A DNA stretch of 64,000 bases from the NCBI RefSeq assembly GCF_017916475.1, contig NZ_JAFMTB010000001.1, positions 620,001 through 684,000 on the forward strand, in the 5' to 3' direction. Both the position numbers and the translations under genes were made by a program. A model generated the notes under the pieces. The model did not search any database. It saw only the letters and a list, made by a program, of their open reading frames with translations, and was not told the DNA's origin. Shown one piece after another: positions 25,917 to 34,080 of the stretch. Each line of letters begins with the position of its first letter. The stretch's first letter is position 1. This stretch comes from Patulibacter sp. SYSU D01012 (GTDB lineage Bacteria > Actinomycetota > Thermoleophilia > Solirubrobacterales > Solirubrobacteraceae).

Positions 25917-26792
25917 ATGGGCATCATCATCGCCATCGGCCTGGCCACCGGCTGCGTCTACGCGCTCGTCGCCGTGGGCTACTCGCTGATCTACCGGACC
26001 ACGGGGATCGTCAACTTCGCCCAGGGCGGCTTCGTGATGGTCGGCGGCATGTCGACCTACTGGCTGCTCGAGCGCGTCGGGCTGCCGTATCCCCTCGCGG
26101 TCGTCGGCGGCATGCTCGTCACGGCGCTGGCCGGGTGGATCCTCTGGATCTTCATCGTCCTGCCCCTGTGGCGCCGCCAGGCCGCGTCGTTCGTCGTCAT
26201 CCTGGCCACGCTGGTCTTCCTGACCGTCATGCAGGAGACGGTCCTGCACACGCTCGGCTCCGACCCGCGCACGCTGCCGGTGTGGACCGGCGGCCTCGAC
26301 GTCCAGATCGGCGGCGGCCGGATCTCGGGGCAGTACGTCCTGGTCCTCGTCGCCACGCTGCTGCTGCTCGCGGGCCTCGGCGCGTTCCTCCGCTGGACCC
26401 CGCTGGGCCGCAGCATGCGCGCCGTGGCGTCGAACCGCGAGACGGCCGAGCTGCTGGGCGTCTCGCCCGAGCGCATCGGCGCGCTGACGATCGTCGTCGC
26501 GGCCGCGCTCGGCGGCCTCGGCGGGCTCCTGATCGCGCCGGCGCAGCTCACGGCGTTCGACGCCGGCCTGACCTACGGCATCTACGGGTTCGTCGCCGCG
26601 ATCGCCGGTGGCTTCGGCAGCCTGCCGGGAGCCCTCGTGGGCGGCCTGCTCGTCGGGCTGCTGCAGGCCCTCACGGCCCGCTACGTGTCGACGACGTTCG
26701 AGGCGCCGATCGCCTTCGCGGTGCTCCTGGTGCTGCTCGTCGTCCGCCCGCACGGCCTGTGGGGCAAGCGCTGGGAGCAGGCGGTGGCCTGA
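25917..26792 (+). CDS. ABC transporter permease, LivH-like
   Basis: 291 aa from ATG 25917. The LivH hallmark GIVNFAQGGFVMVGG occurs near residue 32, followed by about eight hydrophobic segments and the cytoplasmic loop RSMRAVASNRETAELLGVSPERIGAL. Last gene of the coupled unit. The order binding protein-F-M-G-H differs from the classic K-H-M-G-F. A cluster of hairpins follows in the spacer. Confidence 0.94.
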   Translation: MGIIIAIGLATGCVYALVAVGYSLIYRTTGIVNFAQGGFVMVGGMSTYWLLERVGLPYPLAVVGGMLVTALAGWILWIFIVLPLWRRQAASFVVILATLVFLTVMQETVLHTLGSDPRTLPVWTGGLDVQIGGGRISGQYVLVLVATLLLLAGLGAFLRWTPLGRSMRAVASNRETAELLGVSPERIGALTIVVAAALGGLGGLLIAPAQLTAFDAGLTYGIYGFVAAIAGGFGSLPGALVGGLLVGLLQALTARYVSTTFEAPIAFAVLLVLLVVRPHGLWGKRWEQAVA

Positions 26793-27117
26793 GGGGCCGG
26801 CCCCGGACTGCCACCCGGGGGGTGATCCGCTCAGCGGAGGCCGTGAGGCCCGCGGACGCCTCAGCTCGGCTCCGTGTGTCGGCGTCGGCGCGCACCCGTC
26901 GGACCTCGGATTCGACGGTCGAGGCCTCGTTCCCCGAGGTGGGTGATCCGGTCGCGGATCGACTGAACGGGGGGCGAGATCGGCCATCGCCTCGGACGGG
27001 GGTCGCGAGACCGAACGGAACACCGAACAGGTTACGGGCGAAGCATGAATTTGTGACGGTGATCGTACAGATGCGTAGATGCCGTGTGCGCCAGTTTTTC
27101 GGCGTACGCTGCGCGCC
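26793..27117. other. 325-nt intergenic region with hairpins and falling GC
   Basis: No gene seen. GGGGCCGGCCCC (26793-26804), CCGCT-C-AGCGG (26827-26837) and TGAGGC/GCCTCA around an 8-nt loop (26844-26863) can terminate the importer operon. The 10-mer GGGTGATCCG occurs twice (26820-26829 and 26941-26950). The second half is visibly AT-richer and ends in TACGCT (27105-27110), a -10 placed 7 nt before the next ATG. Confidence 0.6.
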
Positions 27118-29622
27118 ATGACTTCGTCCCAAGGGCAGCTGTGTGTGTGCAGCAACCCCACCCCGTCCGTGTCCAGATCCCGGCTCGGCCGGACCACTGT
27201 CCTGGCGGGTATTGCCGTTGGCCTTGCGCTCACCGGAGCTGGAGCCGCGCAGGCGGCGAGCAATCCGGGAACGGGTGACACGGGGTTCTTCACCTTCCGC
27301 CCTTCGTCCGCGACCGGCGGCACCCAAGTCAACGTCGCGTCCGGCAACGGGCTCGTTCGCACCCGCGACCTGGCCGACAGCGACGGGAACTTCCACGTCG
27401 TCGTAGACCGGGCCTACAACAGCCTTGCCAGCGAGGCATTCTCGATCCTTGGTCCGCGTTGGGCGTTCGACGTCGGACCTGCGACCAGGCTCGCGGTCCA
27501 GGGCAACGGCGATGCGCTCGTGACCGGCCCATCCGGCTACCGGCTGTTGTTCGTCGAGCAGCCCGACGGCTCGCTGAAGGCGCCGGCCGGGTTCGACGGG
27601 TCGCTCGTGAAGACGTCTTCGGGCTGGACGCTGTCGCGAACCTCGCTGGGTGACCAGTTCGGGTTCGATGGCTCCGGTCAGCTCTCCTGGACCAAGGACT
27701 CGCAGGCCCACGACTTCACCGTCCAAGGCACCAGCGCGGCCGGGCGCGACGTCCTCTCCAGCTACGGCACCAGCTCGGGTCGGCGGGTCAACCTGTCCTA
27801 CGCCGGTGACAGCCTTGTTCGCGAGATGGATGACCCGTCCGCCGGCCATCACTACTACGGCTACACCAACGGCAAGCTCACCAGCTACCGTAGTCCCTCC
27901 GGGGCGGAGACCGCGTACCGCTACGCCAGCAACGGGTTCCTGGACAAAATCACCGAGGCGGGGGGCACGACGGTCGAGCTGGACACGACCGCGGGCGGGA
28001 AGGTCAAGTCGATCACGACGACGCTCCCCGGCGCGGTGGGGCAGACGACGCGCTTCGTCTACACCCGTCGGCCGTACAAGACCGACGTCACCGCCCCCGA
28101 TGGCGTGCGCCGTACCTACGCCTACGACGACGACTACCGAGTCACGCGGCAATACGACCCCGACGTCGAACCGAGCGTCACCGCCGCCGGTGAACTGCGC
28201 GATCTTGCCGATGGCTACGTTGGTCCGAACCGGACGTACCCGCTCACGATCTCGGCAAGCGGGCCCGGAGGTTCCGGGCTTCGCCGGCTGGCGGTCGCGC
28301 GCGAGAACGGCGCCGACATCGCCGGCCAAGACGTGCCGTGCGTCGCCTCGCCGTTCGACACGGTGTGCCCCACCGAGTACTCCGTGACTCCGAACGCGTC
28401 GTTCGCGAGCGTCCCCGAAGGACCTCAGGTGCTTCGCGCATACGCGACGGACGACGAAGATCACCGCGGCGTCGCGGACCCGTGGACGGTCCTGGTAGAC
28501 CGGACCGCGCCGATGGGGCCTAGTCAGTACGAGATCCGCGACTTCGATCCGAACGACGGAGGCGGCAGCGCGAACATTGCTTGGACACCCGGCAGCGATC
28601 CCACACTTCCTGACGGGACCCCGGGGAGTGGAGCGAGCTCCTCGCAGACACGGTTCGGGGTCAACGGCGCCGCCCCAGGTCCCTGGACCGACGGGTCGGC
28701 CGATCATCTGACGGTCCACGGGGTGCACCAAGGTGACGTCGTCTCGGTGGAGGCTCGGTCCGTCGACGCCGTGGGCAACGTTTCGCCGGTGACGAGCGCG
28801 TCGCTCACTCTGGCGGAAGCGGTAGCCGACGGCGTTCCTGACCGGGGGGACGTCGGCAGCCAGGACGACTCCACCGTCGTGGTCGAGCACGACCGCAGCA
28901 CCGAAGTGCCTGAGGGGCAGGACCAGGCGGATCTGCCCGACGAACCGGTGACCCTCACCCCGGTGCCCGATTTGAACGCTCGGGCGGGTTCCGTTCGGCG
29001 TCGCTGGACCATCGCCACAGCCGGCGGCTGGGTCACAGCCCGTAACGACGTACAGCAGCTGTACATCGGCGCAGGAAAGAACGGTTGGACCTTCGATTCC
29101 GTCAAGAGCAGCAAGAGCGCCCCGAGTGATCCGGCCCTTGGCCTCTACGGGTACCTCTACGGCAAGTACAAGTACTGCGCATGGATCAATTCGGAGGCCC
29201 TGGGTGATTCGGAGCCCAGCCCGACGGACCATTGCCGGAGCTTCGATCACATCCCGGTCAGGGACTTCGCTGCAATCGTCAATTGCGACCAGTGCAACGG
29301 CGGCACCAGCGTCCGGCTCAACCGGGCGGTCAGTGGCTACCGCAACGTTCGTCCTTGGATCCGCGGCCCGAAGGTAGCCTCGAGCGAGGCCGTGACGTAC
29401 AAGGCGGGCGACCGCGTGAACTGGCGGTACGTCACCCCGGACAACAAGTGGGTGGCAGTCAGCGACCGGAGCATTCCGTCTGCGGCCAACTGGGTGTTCA
29501 TCGCGCGCGATGCCTTCGGATACGCATCGCAGGGCGCAGATGCGATGTGCAAGAACGGCAGAGGCAGCCGCCGTCCGGCGAAGCGCCACACGAATTGGCC
29601 GGCCGTCTGTTCGATTCACTAG
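27118..29622 (+). CDS. large secreted YD-repeat (RHS-like) protein with C-terminal SH3-like region
   Basis: 834 aa from ATG 27118; TACGCT ends 7 nt upstream (leaderless pattern). Residues 1-47 are a long signal peptide ending AAQA. About 50-130 match the start of RHS/wall-associated proteins (VNVASGNGLVRTRDLADSDG, VDRAYNSL). YD-type repeats lie at 230-345 (YGYTNGKLTSYRSPSG, TAYRYASNGFLDKI, RTYAYDDDYRVTRQYD). Then an Ig-like and an FN3-like domain (to about 560), an acidic linker, and a Cys-rich C-terminus (616-834) with an SH3b-like stretch near 740-800. The hyperconserved RHS core is missing. GC is clearly lower than in neighbours, pointing to transfer. Function unknown. Confidence 0.87.
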   Translation: MTSSQGQLCVCSNPTPSVSRSRLGRTTVLAGIAVGLALTGAGAAQAASNPGTGDTGFFTFRPSSATGGTQVNVASGNGLVRTRDLADSDGNFHVVVDRAYNSLASEAFSILGPRWAFDVGPATRLAVQGNGDALVTGPSGYRLLFVEQPDGSLKAPAGFDGSLVKTSSGWTLSRTSLGDQFGFDGSGQLSWTKDSQAHDFTVQGTSAAGRDVLSSYGTSSGRRVNLSYAGDSLVREMDDPSAGHHYYGYTNGKLTSYRSPSGAETAYRYASNGFLDKITEAGGTTVELDTTAGGKVKSITTTLPGAVGQTTRFVYTRRPYKTDVTAPDGVRRTYAYDDDYRVTRQYDPDVEPSVTAAGELRDLADGYVGPNRTYPLTISASGPGGSGLRRLAVARENGADIAGQDVPCVASPFDTVCPTEYSVTPNASFASVPEGPQVLRAYATDDEDHRGVADPWTVLVDRTAPMGPSQYEIRDFDPNDGGGSANIAWTPGSDPTLPDGTPGSGASSSQTRFGVNGAAPGPWTDGSADHLTVHGVHQGDVVSVEARSVDAVGNVSPVTSASLTLAEAVADGVPDRGDVGSQDDSTVVVEHDRSTEVPEGQDQADLPDEPVTLTPVPDLNARAGSVRRRWTIATAGGWVTARNDVQQLYIGAGKNGWTFDSVKSSKSAPSDPALGLYGYLYGKYKYCAWINSEALGDSEPSPTDHCRSFDHIPVRDFAAIVNCDQCNGGTSVRLNRAVSGYRNVRPWIRGPKVASSEAVTYKAGDRVNWRYVTPDNKWVAVSDRSIPSAANWVFIARDAFGYASQGADAMCKNGRGSRRPAKRHTNWPAVCSIH

Positions 29623-29627
29623 TGCTC

Positions 29628-30146
29628 ATGTTCCTGTCGCCTCTCAGCCTGGCCCTGTCGCTCGTCTCGGTACCGGCGATGCACGTCCCGTCTCTCGCGC
29701 CGGACGCCGTCGCGGCGCCGGTCGGCCACGTCCGGGCTCCGGCGTCGGGGCCTGGGCGCCTCCTCGCGTACCCGTTGATCTATCGGGGACGACCGAAGGA
29801 CGGTCGACGCGACCGGTACATCGTCTTCTTCCGCACCAGGGGCCCGTTCGCGGGCAGAGACAGCGTGGGAACGACACACCCGGGCGAGCTCCGCGTGGAG
29901 GACGCGTTCGACAACCACGACGGCTTCGGAGGCGCGATCAGCGCCGGGCACCCCCGCGGCAAGTGCTACACGTGGCACCTCGGCACCGACCAGGCGACCC
30001 CCGTCCTGGATGCCGCGAAGATCGGGGCCAAGGTCTCATACCGGTTCGCTCTCCGGAAGACCAGGAAGCAGTCCGGGACGGCGACGCTCCGGCTGCGTCC
30101 TTCCGCCCAGCGTCTCGAGCGGGATCTGCGGTCGATCGGCTGCTGA
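29628..30146 (+). CDS. small secreted protein directly downstream of the YD-repeat gene
   Basis: 172 aa from ATG 29628; GTG 29622, overlapping the upstream TAG, is an alternative. A hydrophobic N-terminus (MFLSPLSLALSLVSVPAM) acts as signal peptide. The mature domain has RYIVFFRTRGPF, VEDAFDNHDGFGGAIS, KCYTWHLGTDQATP and a C-terminal Cys, giving two cysteines and probably one disulfide. No family recognised. It shares the lower GC of the YD-repeat gene and is almost surely co-transcribed, so it may be a partner, chaperone or protective protein. Confidence 0.8.
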   Translation: MFLSPLSLALSLVSVPAMHVPSLAPDAVAAPVGHVRAPASGPGRLLAYPLIYRGRPKDGRRDRYIVFFRTRGPFAGRDSVGTTHPGELRVEDAFDNHDGFGGAISAGHPRGKCYTWHLGTDQATPVLDAAKIGAKVSYRFALRKTRKQSGTATLRLRPSAQRLERDLRSIGC

Positions 30147-30205
30147 CTCCTGGCGAAGCCAACGGCCCCCCCTCGTGCTCGACGCCCAGATCGCTCGCGG
30201 CACCT

Positions 30206-30222
30206 GACGCCCGGGGGGCGTC
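30206..30222 (+). terminator. hairpin after the YD-repeat/partner pair
   Basis: GACGCCC (30206-30212), GGG, GGGCGTC (30216-30222). A 7-bp perfect stem between the partner gene and the convergent tRNA. Confidence 0.5.
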
Positions 30223-30245
30223 GCGTTGCGTCGTCCTGCGTCCAG

Positions 30246-30317
30246 CGCCCCCAGCAGGATTCGAACCTGCGCACACGGTTTAGGAAACCGATGCTCTATC
30301 CCCTGAGCTATGGGGGC
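30246..30317 (-). tRNA. tRNA-Arg (anticodon CCU)
   Basis: Read on the minus strand, acceptor GCCCCCA pairs with TGGGGGC (discriminator G). The D-arm is AGCTCAGGGGATAGAGC, the anticodon stem-loop CGGTTTCCTAAACCG with CCT at positions 34-36, and the T-arm GCAGGTTCGAATCCTGC. 72 nt, no encoded CCA. It decodes AGG, a rare codon in such GC-rich genomes. The low-GC pair ends next to its 3' end, a classic integration position. Confidence 0.95.
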
Positions 30318-30363
30318 GGGCGCCCGCGGACGGGCGCCACGGATGCTAGAGCGTCCCGGGCCG

Positions 30364-31734
30364 CTACGCCGCCGCCTCGGCGGGCCGGCTCGCCGCGCGG
30401 CGCGGGCGGCCGAGCAGCGTCGGCGCGGCGGCCGCGATCGCCAGGGCGACGATGACGCCGAAGCCCAGGATCGTCACCTTCGTGCTCGTCGCCTGCAGCG
30501 CCAGGCCGAGGGCGACGACCGGCACGGACAGGCCGACGTAACCGGCGAGGAACAGGCCCGCGAGCGCCTCGGCGCGCCCCTCGTCGGTGGCGACCGCGAC
30601 CACGGTGCCGAGCGTGCCCTTGAAGAGGGCGCCGGCGCCCGCGCCCGTCACCACGCCGCCGGCGAGGAAGAGCGCCAGGCTCGGGCTCGGGAGCCAGACG
30701 GACAGCACGAGCAGCGTCAGCCCGCCGACGACGAGCGTCATGCCGGCCACGAGCGTGCGGCGCAGCGCCCAGCGCGTCGTCAGCGTCTGCGCGGCGACGC
30801 CACCACCGAAGACGAGGAACACGGACAGGCCCGCGAGCACGTGCGAGGTGCGGTGCATCGTGCCGGTGAGGATCGTCCCGGCCAGGCCGGTGAACAGGCC
30901 GAGCGCGGCGAACGCCAGCAGCGCGCCGAGGGCGGCGGCGAAGAAGCGCCCGCGGGCTGCGGCCGGCACGGCGACGCGCTGCGGCCGGTACGCCGGCATC
31001 GGCACGGGACGCTCGCGCGTCTCGGGGCTGGCGGCGACGGCGACGAACGCGACGACCAGGGCCGCGAGGAAGACGGCGTAGGGCACGACGAGCGGCGCGC
31101 CGACCCACTGGGCGAGCATCCCCGAGACGAGCGGGCCGGTGCCGATGCCGCCCAGGTTGGCGGCCGTCGCGACGACCTGCGCGCGGGTCGCGGACGCGTC
31201 CGGACGGTGCCGGGCGTGCAGCTCGCCGAGGTACGCCGTGGCCGTCGCGGTGACGGCCCCGACGGCGACGCCGTTCAGCAGCCGCCCGAGCAGCAGCGCC
31301 CACAGGTCGGTCGAGAGCAGGAAGACGACCGCGGAGAGGATCGCCGTGGCGAGCGCGGGCAGCAGCACCCGGCGCCGGCCGTGCCAGTCCGAGACGTGCC
31401 CGGCGAGGAACAGGCTGCCGACGACCCCGACGGCGTAGAAGGCGTAGACGACGGTCACGGTCAGCGACGAGAACCCGTGCTCGGCGACGTAGATCGGGTA
31501 GAGCGGGCTCGGGACGGCCGAGAACGCCATGACGGCGAGGAACGCGAACGCGACGAGCCAGAAGCCGCGGCCGTGGTGGCGGCGCGCGGCGTGGTCGGCG
31601 GGCGAGGGCGTCGCGGGGGAGGCGGACGCGGCGGACCAGCGCGGGTCCGGGGCCGGGGCGGTCGTGGCGGGGCGCGACGGGGAAGCGGCGGCGTCGTAGC
31701 GGGCGACGGACGCGGGGCGGGAGACGGTGGACAT
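30364..31734 (-). CDS. MFS transporter
   Basis: 456 aa from ATG 31734. A Ser/Ala/Pro-rich N-terminal tail of about 50 aa precedes twelve predicted helices; motif A is GHVSDWHGRRRVLLP, with FSAVPSPLYPIYVAEHG in helix 1. Substrate unknown; AraJ-like exporters share this look. It is divergent from the LysR gene at 31892, whose binding site candidate lies between them. Confidence 0.92.
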   Translation of the reverse strand: MSTVSRPASVARYDAAASPSRPATTAPAPDPRWSAASASPATPSPADHAARRHHGRGFWLVAFAFLAVMAFSAVPSPLYPIYVAEHGFSSLTVTVVYAFYAVGVVGSLFLAGHVSDWHGRRRVLLPALATAILSAVVFLLSTDLWALLLGRLLNGVAVGAVTATATAYLGELHARHRPDASATRAQVVATAANLGGIGTGPLVSGMLAQWVGAPLVVPYAVFLAALVVAFVAVAASPETRERPVPMPAYRPQRVAVPAAARGRFFAAALGALLAFAALGLFTGLAGTILTGTMHRTSHVLAGLSVFLVFGGGVAAQTLTTRWALRRTLVAGMTLVVGGLTLLVLSVWLPSPSLALFLAGGVVTGAGAGALFKGTLGTVVAVATDEGRAEALAGLFLAGYVGLSVPVVALGLALQATSTKVTILGFGVIVALAIAAAAPTLLGRPRRAASRPAEAAA

Positions 31735-31839
31735 CGGGGCCTTCGGGTGGTGAGACGCGGGGCGTCACCGGGGCCGGTCGCCAGTGGGGCGGCCGACGGT
31801 GTGGTGGCCCATCGAGGATGCGCCCCGGATGGATCGCGC

Positions 31840-31860
31840 GCAACGCACGTTCGTGCTTGC
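31840..31860. promoter_or_regulatory. bulged palindrome, LysR operator candidate
   Basis: GCAA-C-GCACG (31840-31849), TT, CGTGC-TTGC (31852-31860): all positions pair except a single bulged C at 31844. It lies between the divergent MFS and LysR genes, 32 nt before the LysR start. Confidence 0.55.
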
Positions 31861-31891
31861 ATCGATCGCTCCGTGCGATAGAACGACGGCC

Positions 31892-32782
31892 ATGGAGCTG
31901 CGCCAGCTCGAGGTCTTCGTCGCCGTCGCCGAGGAGCGCGGGTTCTCGCGCGCCGCCGACCGGCTGCACGTCGTGCAGTCCGCCGTCTCGGCGACGATCC
32001 GCACGCTCGAGCGCGACCTGGGCGTCGCGCTCTTCCGCCGCACGTCTCGCCGGGTCGAGCTGACCGACGCCGGGGCCGAGGTGCTGCCGGCGGCGCGCCG
32101 CACGCTCGCCGCGGCGCAGGCGACACGGGACGTCGCGGACCAGGTGCGGGGCGGCCTGCGCGGGACGGTGCGGCTGGGCGTGATGCAGGCGCAGCGCGAG
32201 CGCGGGTTCAGCGCCGCCCGGCTGCTCGCGGCGTTCGCGGCCGAGCACCCCGGCGTGCACGTGGTGCCGCGGCAGCGGGCCAGCGCGCTGCAGGCGGCCG
32301 ACGTGCGCGAGGGCCGCCTGGACCTGGCGATCGTCGCGCTGCCCGACCGCGAGCTGCCGGGCCTGCGGCTGGACGAGCTGGCCCGCGAGGACCTGGTCCT
32401 CGCCGTTCCGGGCGGGCACCGGCTGGCGGCCCGCGCGTCCGTCGCGCTCGCGGACCTGGCGGACGAGCCGTTCGTCGACGTGCCCTCGGAGTGGGGCACG
32501 CGGATCATCACGGAGCGGGCGTTCGCGGCGACGGGCCTGACGCGCACGGTCGCCTACGAGGTCAACGACACCGGCACCGTCGTCGACTTCGTCCGCCACG
32601 GCCTGGCCGTCGCGCTGCTGCCCCCGTCCTTCGGCACGCTCCACGACGTGGTGCTCGTGCCGTTGCGCGGGCGGCCGCCGCAGTTCGTCACCTCGGTCGC
32701 GGCGCCGGCGGACGGCCCGGCGACCGCCGCCGCACGGGCGCTGCACGCCACCGCGCTGCGGCTGGCGGCCGCGGGGGCGTGA
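31892..32782 (+). CDS. LysR family transcriptional regulator
   Basis: 296 aa from ATG 31892. HTH MELRQLEVFVAVAEERGFSR, VVQSAVSATIRTLERDLG, then an effector domain with LVLAVPGGHRLAAR, typical of the family. A longer in-frame reading from 31784 is rejected because MELRQLEVF is the family's standard start. A degenerate -10 (TAGAAC) sits 7 nt upstream. It is divergent from an MFS exporter that it probably controls. Confidence 0.94.
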   Translation: MELRQLEVFVAVAEERGFSRAADRLHVVQSAVSATIRTLERDLGVALFRRTSRRVELTDAGAEVLPAARRTLAAAQATRDVADQVRGGLRGTVRLGVMQAQRERGFSAARLLAAFAAEHPGVHVVPRQRASALQAADVREGRLDLAIVALPDRELPGLRLDELAREDLVLAVPGGHRLAARASVALADLADEPFVDVPSEWGTRIITERAFAATGLTRTVAYEVNDTGTVVDFVRHGLAVALLPPSFGTLHDVVLVPLRGRPPQFVTSVAAPADGPATAAARALHATALRLAAAGA

Positions 32783-32783
32783 C

Positions 32784-32803
32784 GGGAGCGGACGGCGGCT
32801 CCC
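32784..32803. terminator. hairpin between convergent LysR and pyrE
   Basis: GGGAGC (32784-32789), 8-nt loop, GCTCCC (32798-32803), followed by a second CCCGGCG/CCGGG fold. Confidence 0.4.
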
Positions 32804-32877
32804 GGCGCCGCCGGGTCGTGCCGGCCCGGCCCGTGGGCGGGGGCGGGGGCGGGGAACGCCGGACGTCGGGCCCGGCC

Positions 32878-33438
32878 CTACTGCGCCGGGCGGTCCGGGT
32901 ACACGTCGTCGATCGTGGTGAGCGCGACGTAGGGGGCGTCGCACGCCGCCTGGATCCGCTCGGCGCCGCCGGCCAGGCGGTCCAGGACGGAGACGACGCC
33001 CACGATCAGGCGGCCCTCGGCCTGCAGCGCCTCGATCGCCTCGACGGTGGAGCCACCGGTCGTGACGACGTCCTCGACGACCAGGCAGCGGTCGTGCTCG
33101 TCCAGGATCGGGCCCTCGACGCGGCGGTGCAGGCCGTGGGCCTTCGCCTGCTTGCGGACGAAGAACGCCTTGACGTCGGCGTGGCCGGCGAGGGCGGCGC
33201 AGGCGACGGGGTCGGCGCCCATCGTCATGCCGCCCACGGCGGTGGCGGCGAAGTGGCGGGTCTGCTCCGCCAGCAGCTCGCCGAGCGCCAGGAACCCGCT
33301 GGGGCGCAGGATCGCTCGCTTGGCGTCGACGTAGTACGACGCGGTGCGGCCGCTCGTCAGGGTCACCTCGCCGATGACGAGGGCGTGCTCGCGCAGCGCG
33401 GCGACGAGGCGGTCCTTGGGGGCTCCGTGCGGGTTCAT
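32878..33438 (-). CDS. pyrE: orotate phosphoribosyltransferase
   Basis: 186 aa from ATG 33438. Joins orotate to PRPP to give OMP in pyrimidine synthesis. The PRPP-binding motif is CLVVEDVVTTGGST; SGRTASYYVDAKRAIL and FFVRKQAKAHGLHRRVEG carry the catalytic basic residues. The length is normal. TAGGAT ends 9 nt before the ATG with no ribosome site. It is not beside other pyr genes. Upstream lies an unusually repeat-rich spacer. Confidence 0.95.
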   Translation of the reverse strand: MNPHGAPKDRLVAALREHALVIGEVTLTSGRTASYYVDAKRAILRPSGFLALGELLAEQTRHFAATAVGGMTMGADPVACAALAGHADVKAFFVRKQAKAHGLHRRVEGPILDEHDRCLVVEDVVTTGGSTVEAIEALQAEGRLIVGVVSVLDRLAGGAERIQAACDAPYVALTTIDDVYPDRPAQ

Positions 33439-33570
33439 GCGGCAGCGATCCTACGCTGCGCCCCGCCGGCGCACCGGGCGAGGGGTCACGGAACAGGCCG
33501 GGGCCGGGGAGCGGCCGGATCGGGACGTGGCCGGACGCGGGCTGCGCGGGACGGAGCGGAACGAGGGCGG

Positions 33571-33615
33571 GACGAGGCGGGGCCGGACGAGGCGGGGCCG
33601 GACGAGGCGGGGCCG
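33571..33615. repeat. tandem repeat, 15-nt unit x3
   Basis: Three identical copies of GACGAGGCGGGGCCG plus a partial fourth, about 130 nt upstream of the pyrE start. The 15-nt period keeps a reading frame, but no convincing gene covers it. Confidence 0.9.
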
Positions 33616-33738
33616 GACGAGGGCCGGGTCGGGAGCACGGCGGCCGGCGGGCCGAGCGAAGGAGGGGCCGGCCGGAGTCGAGGCGGGAACCCCACCAAGG
33701 TGGTGCGCGGCACGCTGGCGAGGCGGAAAGAGGCGGAC

Positions 33739-33906
33739 ATGTCGACCGAACCCGCCTCACCCGCGGAATCCGCCTCACCCGCGGAATCCGCCTCACCCGC
33801 GGAATCCGCCTCACCCGCGGAATCCGCCTCACCCGCGGAATCCGCCTCACCCCGCGCGCGCCGCCGAGTTCCGCGTGGCTCCGCAGGCCGATATGCCCGG
33901 ATGTAA
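33739..33906 (+). CDS. possible small repetitive peptide (SPAESA repeats)
   Basis: 55 codons from ATG 33739 with GAAAGAGG at a ribosome-site distance. The product is five repeats of SPAESA between MSTEPA and an Arg-rich tail (PRARRRVPRGSAGRYARM). The opposite strand is also open as GEADSA repeats, which is expected for an 18-nt tandem repeat, so coding is uncertain. Confidence 0.3.
   Translation: MSTEPASPAESASPAESASPAESASPAESASPAESASPRARRRVPRGSAGRYARM
33752..33850. repeat. tandem repeat, 18-nt unit x5.5
   Basis: CCGCCTCACCCGCGGAAT is repeated five times without a mismatch (33752-33841) plus half a unit. Perfect identity suggests recent expansion or active slippage. It contains the palindrome CCGCGG in every unit. 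Confidence 0.95.
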
Positions 33907-33940
33907 TAGCCGATCACATCCACGCATACCGGCCTGGGAG

Positions 33941-33969
33941 GGACCCCGTACCTCCGGGAGCCCGGGTCC
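33941..33969. other. two-tier hairpin in the pyrE/L,D-transpeptidase spacer
   Basis: GGACCC (33941-33946) pairs with GGGTCC (33964-33969); inside, CTCC and GGAG (33952-33960) pair. It lies between the 18-nt tandem array and the 12-mer repeats and may be a transcript end or an RNA fold. Confidence 0.35.
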
Positions 33970-34005
33970 GTGTGAGGGACGCGCCGCGCCCTCCCGCACC
34001 GACCC

Positions 34006-34080
34006 ACACCGTCCCGCACCGCCCCGCGCCACACCGTCCCGCGGCCTCCCGCACCGCCCCACACCGTCCCGCGCCACACC
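34006..34080. repeat. dispersed 12-mer repeats in low-complexity DNA
   Basis: ACACCGTCCCGC occurs at 34006-34017, 34031-34042 and 34061-34072 inside a C-rich tract of CCGCACCGCCCC-like blocks, just downstream of the L,D-transpeptidase stop. No gene is seen here apart from spurious open frames. Confidence 0.8.

Noticed and set aside
27118-29622. RHS polymorphic toxin with immunity gene
   Set aside because: The RHS core (DxxGxYYxRARYYDP-type) and any recognisable toxin motif are missing; the C-terminus looks SH3b-like. Kept only as an open possibility.
30246-30317. Prophage or integrative element at the tRNA
   Set aside because: No integrase, recombinase or second attachment site found; only composition and position hint at insertion.
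33752-33850. CRISPR-like array
   Set aside because: The 18-nt units are directly adjacent with no spacers and there are no cas genes; it is a simple tandem repeat.
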